A stretch of DNA of 64,000 nucleotides. It comes from Macrophomina tecta. Lineage: Eukaryota; Ascomycota; Dothideomycetes; Botryosphaeriales; Botryosphaeriaceae. Location of the stretch: the NCBI GenBank assembly GCA_024180945.1, contig JAKSGN010000003.1, positions 1,116,001 to 1,180,000 of the forward strand. Reading direction: 5' to 3'. The notes beneath the pieces are model-generated. The model had not been told where the DNA came from, searched no databases, and was given only the letters and a program-made list of their open reading frames with translations. Shown here piece after piece: positions 43,301-52,784 of the stretch; the stretch's first letter is position 1; every line of letters starts with the position of its first letter. The position numbers and the translations under genes were made by a program.

Positions 43301-43879
43301 ACCCCATTGGCCACCAAGCGCCTCCAAAGGGAGCTCAACAATATAAGAAAAGTCCAGGGGTCTTTGCCTCTCGATGAGTTAGGCTGGTATATCGATATCG
43401 ATAGGTTTGGAGAAACCATGTATCAGTGGATCTTCGAGTTTCACTCATTCGAACCCCAACTACCACTTTCTCGGGATATGAAAAAGAAGGGCATCAAGAG
43501 CATCGTTCTGGAAATGATTTTCGGAGGCGATTATCCTTTTTCTCCCCCCTTCGTACGCGTCATTCGTCCGCGGTTTCTTCCTTTTCAACAGGGCGGCGGT
43601 GGCCACGTTACAGCAGGCGGCGCGTTGTGCATGGAGCTCCTAACCAATGACGGCTGGTCATCGGCTTCCAGCATTGAGGCTGTCCTCATGCAAGTTCGTT
43701 TGGCCATCTCATCTACCGAACCTCGCCCCGCTCGACTTGACCTCTACAAAAACTATGATTATGGCATAGGAGAGGCTGTTGACGCTTACATTCGCGCATG
43801 CCAGGCCCACGGCTGGAAAGTGCCGCCCGGGTTCAGCAAGATGGTGTACGCTGGTAGGAGCAACGAGCGAAGAAGCTAA
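40400..43879 (+). CDS. PARP-UBE2Q fusion protein, 1159 aa
   Basis: ADP-ribosyltransferase fused to a ubiquitin-conjugating (E2) fold, in one exon. The N-terminal ~650 residues include an RWD-like start, an acidic stretch (EMPDSQLDDEGDD) and a central region with Cys pairs (CTEFCLVCHRK, YVCDSHLCLYQY) that may bind zinc. The PARP catalytic domain begins near 690. FAWHGSNLSNWHSI supplies His725 and FGHGVYFSKD supplies Tyr756. By hand alignment to the last strand (WIQTRYLFV), the position of PARP1 Glu988 is His807, which argues for mono- rather than poly-ADP-ribosylation. A disordered basic linker follows. The E2 domain (about 970-1145) resembles UBE2Q: GWYIDIDRFGETMYQWIFE, YPFSPPFVRVIRPRF and GGALCMELLTNDGW, with candidate catalytic Cys1077. 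Filamentous fungi are known to carry PARP-E2 fusions of the PARP6/8 type. Confidence 0.88.
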   Translation: MGRKDYLADLNLVAASPRSYDVLEVICGDESAAVIQVDSQYGPVTITAHPGETSSYPNDHGFALYVSDSTPDEVSRIVASFNLQLGKDTTIPSLCQELAHRLSVDADGDTEMPDSQLDDEGDDVSDTESVDQDSLFGFEADNSRVVEDSPASASYDNIIALDARNGLRQDLRIVKEAGFKIAIYGPLIQGHPAYMVSSCRIGKLGISDEAMQAWRLLPSEYLVLLIHFPSGYRHVGHIEDMASGNGMMDFRCGVSSSYKPSRSEIIEAFTMLYPDAQNQGVDSKSTGFRKLFISGSLQDLFSEKFAMLLKCRLKGMSWDGALAFWHDHQGTSHKAELAHDPKYRQREKVNAAYPVLVTSDHLTNPNYGCRISLPLVAMQFFIRQVVRCTEFCLVCHRKVPTDVEAIKPYVCDSHLCLYQYMQLGFGPSIEHEIITQPKVVDLLISLCFSAAATNGLKPRHLPKGLGLRVPPVDILRLNMVASPYTPGVSPTPDSRPTLLPPGVAKPLKATLKHRELLFNKGVTRNDAGLKHGDWLLLQVKDLEEVVHCRVEDLTMFPTIKISHPIVLPQDGGVKPLDLEHTQPGVHEASFIPYSEDFDQLSDGAMKEVIHFFINLLPSVSDMRAYLLRNGSQASLRKWSRMTAPSLGLLRWIIASNRACIMQIDGYDGQHAQPGTAKEDKVWGMPGYTQFRIAMGAPDKERRFMQSVKITAAEMSLQIPTIFAWHGSNLSNWHSIIREGLNFNETLHGRAFGHGVYFSKDMNTSGSYSSYYNRSGETWRSSDLSVSHVISLNEIVNAPAKFVSQTPHFVVSNVDWIQTRYLFVQSGSPAMGQAARPPMTPEGQEKPRNPIPQDPVHYPINGNRQQLIIPATASRSRPKTAKSTTTGHAIRNGFKKLKSGVSIQHSIDSEDDGNDSVTTEAEDRQMLEPEKESTGSPAVLIPNKAFTDFEPGTLNRNTLELLPPPEDATPLATKRLQRELNNIRKVQGSLPLDELGWYIDIDRFGETMYQWIFEFHSFEPQLPLSRDMKKKGIKSIVLEMIFGGDYPFSPPFVRVIRPRFLPFQQGGGGHVTAGGALCMELLTNDGWSSASSIEAVLMQVRLAISSTEPRPARLDLYKNYDYGIGEAVDAYIRACQAHGWKVPPGFSKMVYAGRSNERRS

Positions 43880-45015
43880 GCCTCTCCTAGGAAATTCTCT
43901 TCAGCTGAGGTCGCGGAAAGTTCTTTCTTTGAGCACACAACCACGTTCTTCGGGCCCTTCTGATCTACTTGGTGGATCCTGCGGAAGCTCTTTTGTCAGA
44001 TCGCTACCCTCGGCTTTTCACAACGCTTTTTGCTAACTGGAGCTTCTCAAGGTCATGGGCACTTGCATCAATTTGCTGGAGTAATGATTGACGGAAAAGA
44101 TCACCTGGTTGGCGTTGCTGAAGTGGGAAATGACGTCGGCCTTTAGACAGGCGACAAATGGTAATTGAAATTGCATGGACACAGGAAGTTGGTGAACGGC
44201 TGGAAAGGATATAAGGGGGCTCAGAGACACCCTTCATTCAATCCTTTTTGCGTCCTTCCCACTTTACAGACCGGCTATTAGTTGCACGGGCTGGGCTACA
44301 GGTCTTAAGAAACACTGCACGGCGAGAGTCAAATAGATAGTTTGGAGTAGGGACTGACAGGTGATGATCTTAGATGCTCATGTGATACACTTTCGAATCA
44401 TGTTGTATGATGAATGTTGGTGGTGCATGTGCGACGAGACAGTGCGGATGCCGCGTCTCGACATGCGGAGCAGTCAGAAGCTTTGACTGCACACATCAGA
44501 CAATTGAGCGTACATTTGGATGCAAACGATGGAACCACCTTAATGACGTCTCTGTGTTAGAACGACCTGCCCGAAGAAGAGGGGCAGTGGCCGAACTGTT
44601 GTGTCTCCAAAGACAGACATGGTCGCTACCATCTCAAGACAACGTCTTTATATGGAATGCATCAGGAAGATTCGTGGTGGAGGTGTTTTCTTTCATGACC
44701 CTTACTAACTTCCCTGTCATCATATCTATTCGTCCGCCTGCAAAGCGGAGCCACACTGTATGTTTTCCTCATATTCCGAAGGCTCGTGGGCATCGAAAGC
44801 CTGTGCTCCTTCGACCCAAGCAAAAATTACCATGTGCCTAATGCCAAATCCCAATTGTCCATTCCTTCCACCTCCACCACGTGCGTCTCCGCCTAGCTGT
44901 GACTGGGCAAAGAGGCGCTCTGGAGCCAACCAAGTACGAATGTACTCTCGCCAGATCGGTGCTTTCATCCATTCGGATTTCCCTTGATGCTTCAACTATA
45001 AGAAGGGAAAGGCAC
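43880..45015. other. Convergent intergenic region
   Basis: 1.1 kb between the 3' ends of the PARP-UBE2Q and RAT1 genes. No gene is recognised; the frame at 44407-44841 has no domain. Confidence 0.4.
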
Positions 45016-48000
45016 TCAGCGCCTGCCATACGCATTTCCACCGTAGCCGCCTCCACCGCGAGGCCTGCCACCACCACCGCGGTCATCTCTCCTTCCACCT
45101 CCACCTCCACCACCACCGCCGTATCCACCACCAGGCCTGTAGTTATCATCTCTTCGGCCGCCGCCGCCGCCACCGTATCCACCACCGCGGCCGCCGCCAC
45201 CACCATAACCGCCATTCTGCGGCGGCCCGCCATACCCACCATAACCGGCAGGCATCCCGGCGGGCGGTCCGGGGGGATATGCTGGGAAACCGCTGGGGCC
45301 GGCTCCAGGCGGCGGGAAGGCACCGCCGAACTGCGGGGGCGGCGGGGGTTGCCAGCCATTCATCTGCGCGGCGACGTGTGGCGGAGGTGGGGGCCCCCGC
45401 ATGAAGGCCTGGGGGTTGAAGTTGGGGTTGAGGAGGCCTGCGACGGGGTTGTTGGCGTTGAGAGGTCCACCACCGCTGTAGGAGTCGCGGTTACCGCCTC
45501 CACCGCCGTTGCGGTTGTTATTGTTGTGGCGGGGCGGGCCGCCGCTCCAGCGGTTCTCGTTGTGTGAGTGGAAGCCGCGGTCGCGACTACCGCCGCCATG
45601 GCGGGCGCGGTTGCGGACAGCATGGACCTCGTCCTCGGTGAGGGCGGGCGGGGGGAATTTCACGCCGCGGAGGAGCTGGGATTTGTGGATGTTGTTAGAC
45701 TTGGGCATCTCGTAATGGACGCTGTATTCGAAAGTTAGATTGATGTAGTGTGTCTACGAGCGAGTGTGGATGTGCTTACCTGATGGACTGGTTTTCTTCC
45801 AAGTCTGGCATGCCCTTGGTTTCGAGTGGGAACTCCAAAGCACTCTGTGGCAAATAATCCTCGTTCTTTTCTACCTCGCCGGCTAAACCTTCGCTGATTT
45901 GCGGGTTCAACTTGTGTTTCGGTTCGCCCTGCTTTTTAGAATACCATTGCTGCGCAACCTCTTCGTAGAGGGGATGGCGCGTGGAGAAGAGCAGGACATC
46001 CTTGCCAAACTCATTGCGAGCATGCTCTTCGGCTGAAAGCAGGGGATATTTGGTATTCATAGCCTTAAGGAGTCGTTTTTCGTCGATAAATGGTAAAATA
46101 GCGACACCCTGCCAAGCCATCTTCTTTCCGTTCAAATCCACGACGAAATCTTCGGGATAGAAGTCGATGATATCACTGTCCTGTTCCTCCATAAGAGGCC
46201 TGAAAACCTCTGGGATAGCGTGGTTTGAAGCAGCTGGCAAGACGCCCATGAGTTGTTCATAGGGACGGAAGGGCTGCCCCTTCTCGAACTTGAGCTCCAT
46301 CTTGCCTAGATCGACAAAGTCCTGCGCGAACGGAGCATAATGGTGAGGGTAGTACCAGGTCCAGGACGGGCAACCCTGGAAATAGTACAAGAGCACCCAT
46401 GCGAGACCTTCGGCATAGTCGCGAGCAACCTGGTGACGGAACTCAATATCCTTTGGATCCACGTGGAACTTCTGCTCGTAGTATCTGTCCGCGTAGCCCT
46501 CCTCCCACATCCTTACATCATCTTGCGGTGGTTCGGCTGGCTTCGCAGCTGGTGAGTCTTCAACTGGCGTGTTACGGCCCGGGGTACTCGACTCATCTTC
46601 TTCCAGAATTTCGGCCTTTCGCTTGCCAAGTGCCGAAGGAGGCGTCGCAGTGACATCACCTGTCGGGGCATCGCTCTCCTGAGCGGGAGCCTCTTCCCCG
46701 GCTCCATCAATGCCGGCAGCAATCGAGGCGGACTCGATCTTCTTAGCCATCAGCCCCTCTTTTAAGGCGGCTGCTGCACTCTTATTTGAAGTATTGACCT
46801 GGCCTTGGAAAATGGCCTTGCGGTTAACGAAGTTTTCGTGCGTCAGAGACCTGGCTTCCTTTGACTGAAGTTCTGCAGGGCTGAACATAGGCATGTTGGC
46901 GAAATCTTCAGCTGTTTCACCCCCTTTTCTCTTCTTTCGAGCTGTGGGGGAATCGTGCTGTTGATTGCCGTTGCCATTGGCACCTCTTCCACCACCATTC
47001 CGCCTCTCCTCTTGCTGCTTCCTGCGCTTCTGAGCTGCCTCTCTCCTATCTTCAGTCTCCTTGCGACGCTTGAAGATACCATCTTCGAGCTTTGCCAGAC
47101 CCTCGAGGATAAGCTGGGCTCGGTTCATGTCAACATGACCGTCCTTGGTAACGTACCCGCCCATGCGAGGTATATTCTCGCGCCAAATATTGATCAGAGT
47201 GTCAATTCCTTGCTCTCTAATCTCAAGACTCGGAAGGTGTGGCAAAAAGTCGTTTCCAACGAAGAAACACATGAAAACCCAGTCATCCAGGGCTCGTTCG
47301 AGATCGAAGGCGAAACCCTGATTCTCGACGAACATTTCAGCGGCGAGGTATTCGCGGAGGATCGATACGTGCAACCAAATAAAGGGCTTCTTAGTGACCT
47401 TGTTCTGTTTGACATCATGTTCGTCCTCCTTCTTCTTCATCTCTCCACGACACTGATCAGCATAATGGCCCGTCTGGCCACAACGCCTGCATGTCCTAGG
47501 CTTGGCGTCATTGAAGAAGACATCCTCACGAAGAACACGGAAGTGAGGCTCGTGAGTTGCAAGTCCCAGCATGATCAAATCGGCATCCAAACCGTAGATA
47601 ACGTGACGAGTGTTGGGATCATGAAAAGGAGAGCGACGCTGAGAACGCACAAACTCCATGATCTTGTGCTCTCCTTCTCCAGGAACAGTAGCATCCGATA
47701 TGATGACCTTGAGCTTTTCCCAACCAGGATCGGTGTTCAACTTGTAGGCACACCAGTACCTAAGACTCTTGGCCAAAATATCCATGAAAGGAGTACCTGG
47801 CGTGATGGAGTTGCTGTCCCAAGTCTTCTTAACAATCTGAGCCTCGGCACTCTCCTCCTCATCCTCGTCAGATCCGCTACCCCTCCTGTTCTTCTTCTGG
47901 GAAGCGAGCATCTTCGCGAACTCAGCGGCATCGGCGTCTTTCTGCTTGGCGTCTTGAGCGGCGCGGAAACGGCGAGAGCGTTGCTGATTCATCTTGGCGC

Positions 48001-48494
48001 GAGGAGCGACACCGTCTGTGATCTTATTAGAATCAGGACTCGCGGGGGGATTTTTTTGGGGGGGGGGGGGCAAAATTGAGTTGATAAAATAAGCCCAGCT
48101 GTAGCTCCCTCGACATCACACCATCTAGAAAACGATGAAGATGTCGGAAAGAGTTTTCAGAGAGGCTTGGGTTTGGTAACATACCGACAGCAATCATAAG
48201 AAGCTTGCGTGGGCGCACCATGTTGACAACCCTGTCAGTGTACTTGAAGACCTCAATCATCATCTCCTCCTCGTTCTCCGGGGGGTCCTTGTCTTCAGGA
48301 TGCGAACATGGATGGACAATTCCATTCATGTCGAGGTAGAGGTTGTCAAACTCCTCGCCATTGGGATTGGGCTTGGTGGTATCGACGGGTTCGACGGTGC
48401 CATCGGGATATTCGACAGGTTCGGCCTCAACGACACTGGAGACGATCTTGGGGTATTTCGTCGAAAGCCATCTGAAGAGCGCGGGGACACCCAT
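45016..48494 (-). CDS. RAT1: 5'-3' exoribonuclease 2 (Rat1/Xrn2), 1083 aa
   Basis: Nuclear exonuclease that degrades uncapped RNA, acts in rRNA processing and in torpedo termination of RNA polymerase II. Three exons: 48494-48185, 48015-45780 and 45721-45016 (3252 nt, exact frame). Introns are 48184-48016 (169 nt, with a 13-C run on the coding strand) and 45779-45722 (58 nt). The start [17 protein letters not shown] and [12 protein letters not shown] are hallmark XRN N-terminal motifs. Others are [29 protein letters not shown] and [20 protein letters not shown] zinc knuckle ([14 protein letters not shown], residues 279-292) is typical of Rat1 in moulds. The XRN C-terminal part has [20 protein letters not shown]. 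The tail is Pro-rich then RGG/Gly-rich. Divergent to USO1. Confidence 0.96.
48058..48070. repeat. 13-G homopolymer in RAT1 intron 1
   Basis: G13 on the plus strand (C13 on the RAT1 strand), followed on that strand by A7, about 42-54 nt upstream of the intron 1 acceptor. Confidence 0.85.
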
Positions 48495-49034
48495 GGCGGC
48501 AAGGGAGCTCGGAAGACGAGCACGAAGCCAGTGCTACAGAGTGAAGTGGAGGCTGCGAGCTGTGGCCGGCGGTTTTTAGGCGGCGGCGCAAGTTGCGGCG
48601 AGTCGTGTACGGAAAGTGAGGGGACGCGTCGTGGGCGACGCCCGGTATTTAGACTGAGGCGTGGATCGCGCGCTGCCAGTGCATTCCGTGCTGATGGCTG
48701 GCGAAATCAGGGCGCGAGGTGACAAAGAGTGGGTGGGAGTGTACGGAGGTCGCGTCGGAGGAGCGCTTGTCTTTGAGAGTCGCGGCGCGGCGCAGTGCAA
48801 GTGCTTACTGCAGGCCCTGGCCGGCAAGAGCCGCCACGCCGCCATTGGCTGGACGGCCGTGTCTGCGCTCGGGCACTTTGGACAGCTTGCGGCATCACCA
48901 GCTTCGCCTGTCACCGCCCAGCGCGAGCTCCCCTCGCCCTTACCTACGCGTCCAGCCCAGCTCTGCCATGGCCTTGCAGTAACTCGTCCCGCGACCCACC
49001 AGAACACCCTTCCGCCCCTCCCTCTCCGCCCAAT
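48495..49034. promoter_or_regulatory. Divergent promoter region RAT1 / USO1
   Basis: 540-base GC-rich gap between two divergent housekeeping genes. No motif stands out. Confidence 0.45.
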
Positions 49035-52000
49035 ATGTTGCGCATGCTCGAGGCGCAGGCGCCGGCCAAGCAAACGGCCACCGACACCATCAACACACTG
49101 TGCAGCCGCCTCTCCAGCGCAACTCTCCTCGAGGACCGTCGCGCTGCTATTCTCGGCCTGCGCAGTTTCGCCAAAGAGTATCCTGCCTCGGTTGCTTCTG
49201 GCTCGCTGCGTGGCCTCATCGCCGCCCTCACAAAAGATGCGGAGGATTTGGATACCATGAAGGTCGTGCTCGAGACGCTGCTCATGCTCTTCAACCCGGA
49301 CGAGAATAGCGTATGTAGCAATCATACCTTCTGTGCTTCGTGTCTCGATTGACGATCGTGTGCGTAACAGCCTGAGGCTTCTGAGGACATATCGCTGTGG
49401 TTGGCCGACGAATTCACTCAAGTAAGCCCGTCGCTCACCACCGATTAACCCGTACTGAGCTTATGCTAGCGGCAAGATAACATCACTCTTCTCCTCGATC
49501 TCCTCGAATCTCCCGACTTCTACTCGCGCCGCTACGCCCTGAAACTCCTCAAAGCTATCTCGGAGCTCCGCCCGGAGAGAACCCAAGAATGTATTCTGTC
49601 GGCGCCCCTGGGTATACCAAGGCTGGTCGCTACTCTTGATGACCCCCGTGATGCTGTGAGAGATGGTACGCTTTGGGACATTCAACCTTGTCTCGGTTCC
49701 AGTGGCTGATGGGCTGTGTAGTTGCCTTGGACCTGCTTATCGACCTTACCCAATCCTCAACAGAGTTGCAGAAGATTGTGGCCTTCCAAAACGCTTTCGA
49801 GAAAATCTTCAACCTAATTGATCTCGACGGCTCAATCAGACAGGGCAGCATTGTTGTGCAGGACTGCCTGACCCTGACCGCGAACCTCGTCCAGTACAAC
49901 CCTTCAAATCAGTTAGCTTTCCGCGAATCAGGCTGTGTACCTAAATTGGCAGCACTCTTGGCCAACGGCCTTGAGGTACCACGTCCAACAAAGCCTGATG
50001 AAGAGGTTTGGGAGAGTCCCCACAAGGAAAAGAATTTGTTCGGCCTGCTGGCAGTCCTCCGTATGTTCCTAGTCAAAGGAAGCATGGGCACATCAGCAAA
50101 TCAGGATGCATTCCATAAACACGGGATCTTGCAACAGGCGCTTGAACTGTCATTTGACAACTCTGCGTCTGTCCCCATCAGATCCCAAGCCTTGTACGTT
50201 TGCGCAGATGCTATCAGGGGCAATGCAAGGCTGCAAGAGATATTTGCACAGACCCAGGTCGCTATCGCAGACTATGAGCACAGTAACCAACCCAATGGTG
50301 AAAAAATGTCGAACGGCATCTCTCATGTCCATGTCATCGAAGCTCTTCTGCACCTTATTCTCGGCGCTTCGTCTGTTCTGATGTTTGACGCGCGCTTTGC
50401 TGCTTGTGAGTGTCTGAAAGCCTACTTTTACAACCATGGCCAGACCGGCAGGCATTTCCTCAATCACGCTGTCAACGTACATACTGCTGGAGAACAGGAC
50501 GCCGCTAATGTTGTAACCACCTTGGTTCACGGCCCGCAAAGCTTCCAGACGGTGGACTCGTATCGCCTGTGGTTCGCTGCTGTCATCACCTTCCACCTAC
50601 TTTTTGAGAAGCCGGATGCCAAGAGCCTGCTCATGGGTGTGGTTGAAGGCGACGCGGAAAGCGGAGAGGAAGTTGTCACTTGCATCCAAGCGATGAGCAG
50701 CAACCTCATCAGCGCACTGCAGAACAGCGAAGACGAGAGAATCATAATAGGCTATCTCATGGTTCTCTGTGGCTGGCTTTTCGAAGACCCTGACGCAGTC
50801 AACGATTTCTTGGGCGAGGGAGCCAGCATTCAGACGCTTGTCACCACAGCTGCAAGGACAACCACAGACAAACCCGTGATCCGCGGACTTTGTGCAGTAC
50901 TACTTGGTATCATTTATGAATTCTCCACGAAGGACTCGCCTATTCCACGCCGAGAACTCCAGCCGGTTCTTCTCAATAGTCTTGGGCGCGAGAAATATCT
51001 TGATGCCATAACACAACTGCGAACGCACCCGTTCGTGCGGGAATTTGAGGTTATGCCTCAAGGCGGAGCAGCAGCGTTTGGAGGGAACTTACCAGATGTC
51101 TTCTTCGATACCACATTCGTGGACTTCCTTAAGGACAACTTCAGCCGACTCTCAAGAGCAATCGACCGCGATCCTGGCATAGAAATTCACCAGAACCCGG
51201 AAGGTGTTGACCGAGATCTTGTGGATACTATTCGGGGGCAATTGGAAGAAAAGAGCAAGGCGTTGCAGGAAGCTGAGTCGAAGTTGCTTGTCATTGAGAG
51301 GCAACTCAATGAGGAGCAGGCGAATCACAGGAAGGACTTGGACACTTCGAACACCGAGCTGAACCGGATCAAGAATGTCAACGAAGCCCTACAGCGCAAT
51401 CACAAGGCAGACGTTGCTCGCTTAGAAGCCATGCACCAAGCCGCATTGCAAAGAACGGAAGAACAACAACGTCAGCACGTTGCAAGTCTGAATGCCCAGC
51501 TGCAGCAAAAGCAGAGGGAAGCGGCCGGTCAGGCTGCCAGCGTCAAGCAACAGCATGATCGTGATATGGCACAGTTAAGACGTGAGAAAAGCGAGCTGGA
51601 TGAGAGAAGTAGAAAGATGGAGTCTGAGCTCCAGTCTAGGTGCTCCCAGGCCGAAAGTGCTCTTGATGAGGCAAGGAGGCAACTTTCGGAGCTGCAGGCG
51701 AACTTCAGCCAGGTCCAGGCTGAGCTCACTGCTGCGCAAAGTGCAAATGCAAGCTTAGAGGACAGAAGCAAGAAGGCCGAGTCCAACTTGGAGTCTGCCT
51801 CTAAGCAGCTCAAGGAGCTCGAGTTGAGTTTCAGCCAAACACGAGCCGATCTATCAGCAGCGCAGGGCAACATCGCAAGTTTGGAAGAGACTGTCCGCCG
51901 GAAGACAGCCCAGGCCGACGAACTGACACGCAAAGTGGAGCTCCTCGAGAAGGCTGCAGAAGCAACCAAGACGGAGATCAGAGATCTCAAGTCGCAGTCT

Positions 52001-52389
52001 CAAAAGCATGAGAATGCGGCAAAGTCGACGGATTTCGCGCTGAGAGAGGCTCAAGATCAGCTCAGAGAGGCGCAAGAGAAGCTCAAGAAGGTCCAAGGCG
52101 AGCTTGCGGAAAAAGAAGAAGCTCGCGCTTCTGCCCAAGGCGAGCTTGACGATATGCTTATGGTCCTATCGGACCTGGAGGAAAAGCGGGCAAAGGACAA
52201 GGTGAGCTGCGGGACCTGTATCGGACTCCAGATAGATTGCGCTAACTTGCACAGAAACGGCTCAAGGAATTAGGCGAGGAAGTGTCGGACGGTGAAGATG
52301 ACGACGAGGAAGACGACGACGAGGAAGACGATGATGAGGATGACGACGATGAGGATGACGACGAGGATGAAGGCGCGAGAGATGACTGA
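49035..52389 (+). CDS. USO1: Vesicle tethering factor Uso1/p115, 1045 aa
   Basis: Tethers ER-derived vesicles to the cis-Golgi. Five exons: 49035-49310, 49371-49421, 49470-49665, 49722-52201 and 52255-52389 (3138 nt, exact frame); introns 60, 48, 56 and 53 nt. The armadillo-type globular head spans about residues 1-640 (DRRAAILGLRSFAKEYP, YSRRYALKLLKAISELRPERTQE, VALDLLIDLTQSS, NQLAFRESGCVPKLAALL), ending near FVREFEVMPQGG. A long coiled coil (about 670-1000) is rich in Gln, Glu, Lys and Ala. The last 44 residues form an acidic tail (EVSDGEDDDEEDDD), as in p115 where it binds GM130-type partners. The second exon is only 51 nt. The yeast protein is longer because of its longer coiled coil; this length fits moulds and animals. 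Confidence 0.95.
52285..52375 (+). repeat. Acidic-tail GAC/GAG/GAT microsatellite
   Basis: Near-uninterrupted Asp/Glu codons at the 3' end of USO1 exon 5, encoding the acidic tail. Confidence 0.8.
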
Positions 52390-52784
52390 ACTATGTAATA
52401 TGAAAATGCTGTTAGCTCCATAGTATGGCCATACACTTGCCACGCGAAAATTTAGCAGGCCGTCCACGATCGTTAGCCCTGGCACGATCTTCGATGGGTT
52501 GGGGAGTGGAAGCAAGTTATAAAGGTCAATACCATCAAAATCTTTGGACACGTGCATTCTGAAGACCGCTGAAGCTCATCGTCAGACAGTAAAGTATGCG
52601 TGTGCCTGAAACATGCCTGACACCGGCGATCGGCGAGTCTGAGTCACCGCGCGGAGTGTAATCGCTGTCGGAAATTTGAGCGCATTGCACCCCACCATCA
52701 ACACCTTCGCTCGCCCCGCACCCGCCTCTCGCGCCATCGCAGCACCCCGCTCCGCACGGCACGCAGAAGGCCGCATCCGCCGCC
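52390..52784. promoter_or_regulatory. USO1 - ILS1 intergenic region
   Basis: 395 bases between tandem genes. C-rich stretch just before the ILS1 start. Nothing else is recognised. Confidence 0.4.

Noticed and set aside
45040..45560. CCACCACCG-type repeat as a mobile or satellite element
   Set aside because: It is the codon repeat of the Gly/Arg-rich Rat1 tail, not an independent repeat.
44881..45567. 228-codon plus-strand frame
   Set aside because: Antisense to the RGG/Pro-rich tail of Rat1; Thr/Ala/Val repeats are the mirror of Gly codons.
46955..48079. 374-codon open frame on the plus strand
   Set aside because: It is antisense to RAT1 exon 2, whose motifs and exon phases are unambiguous; the translation has no domain.
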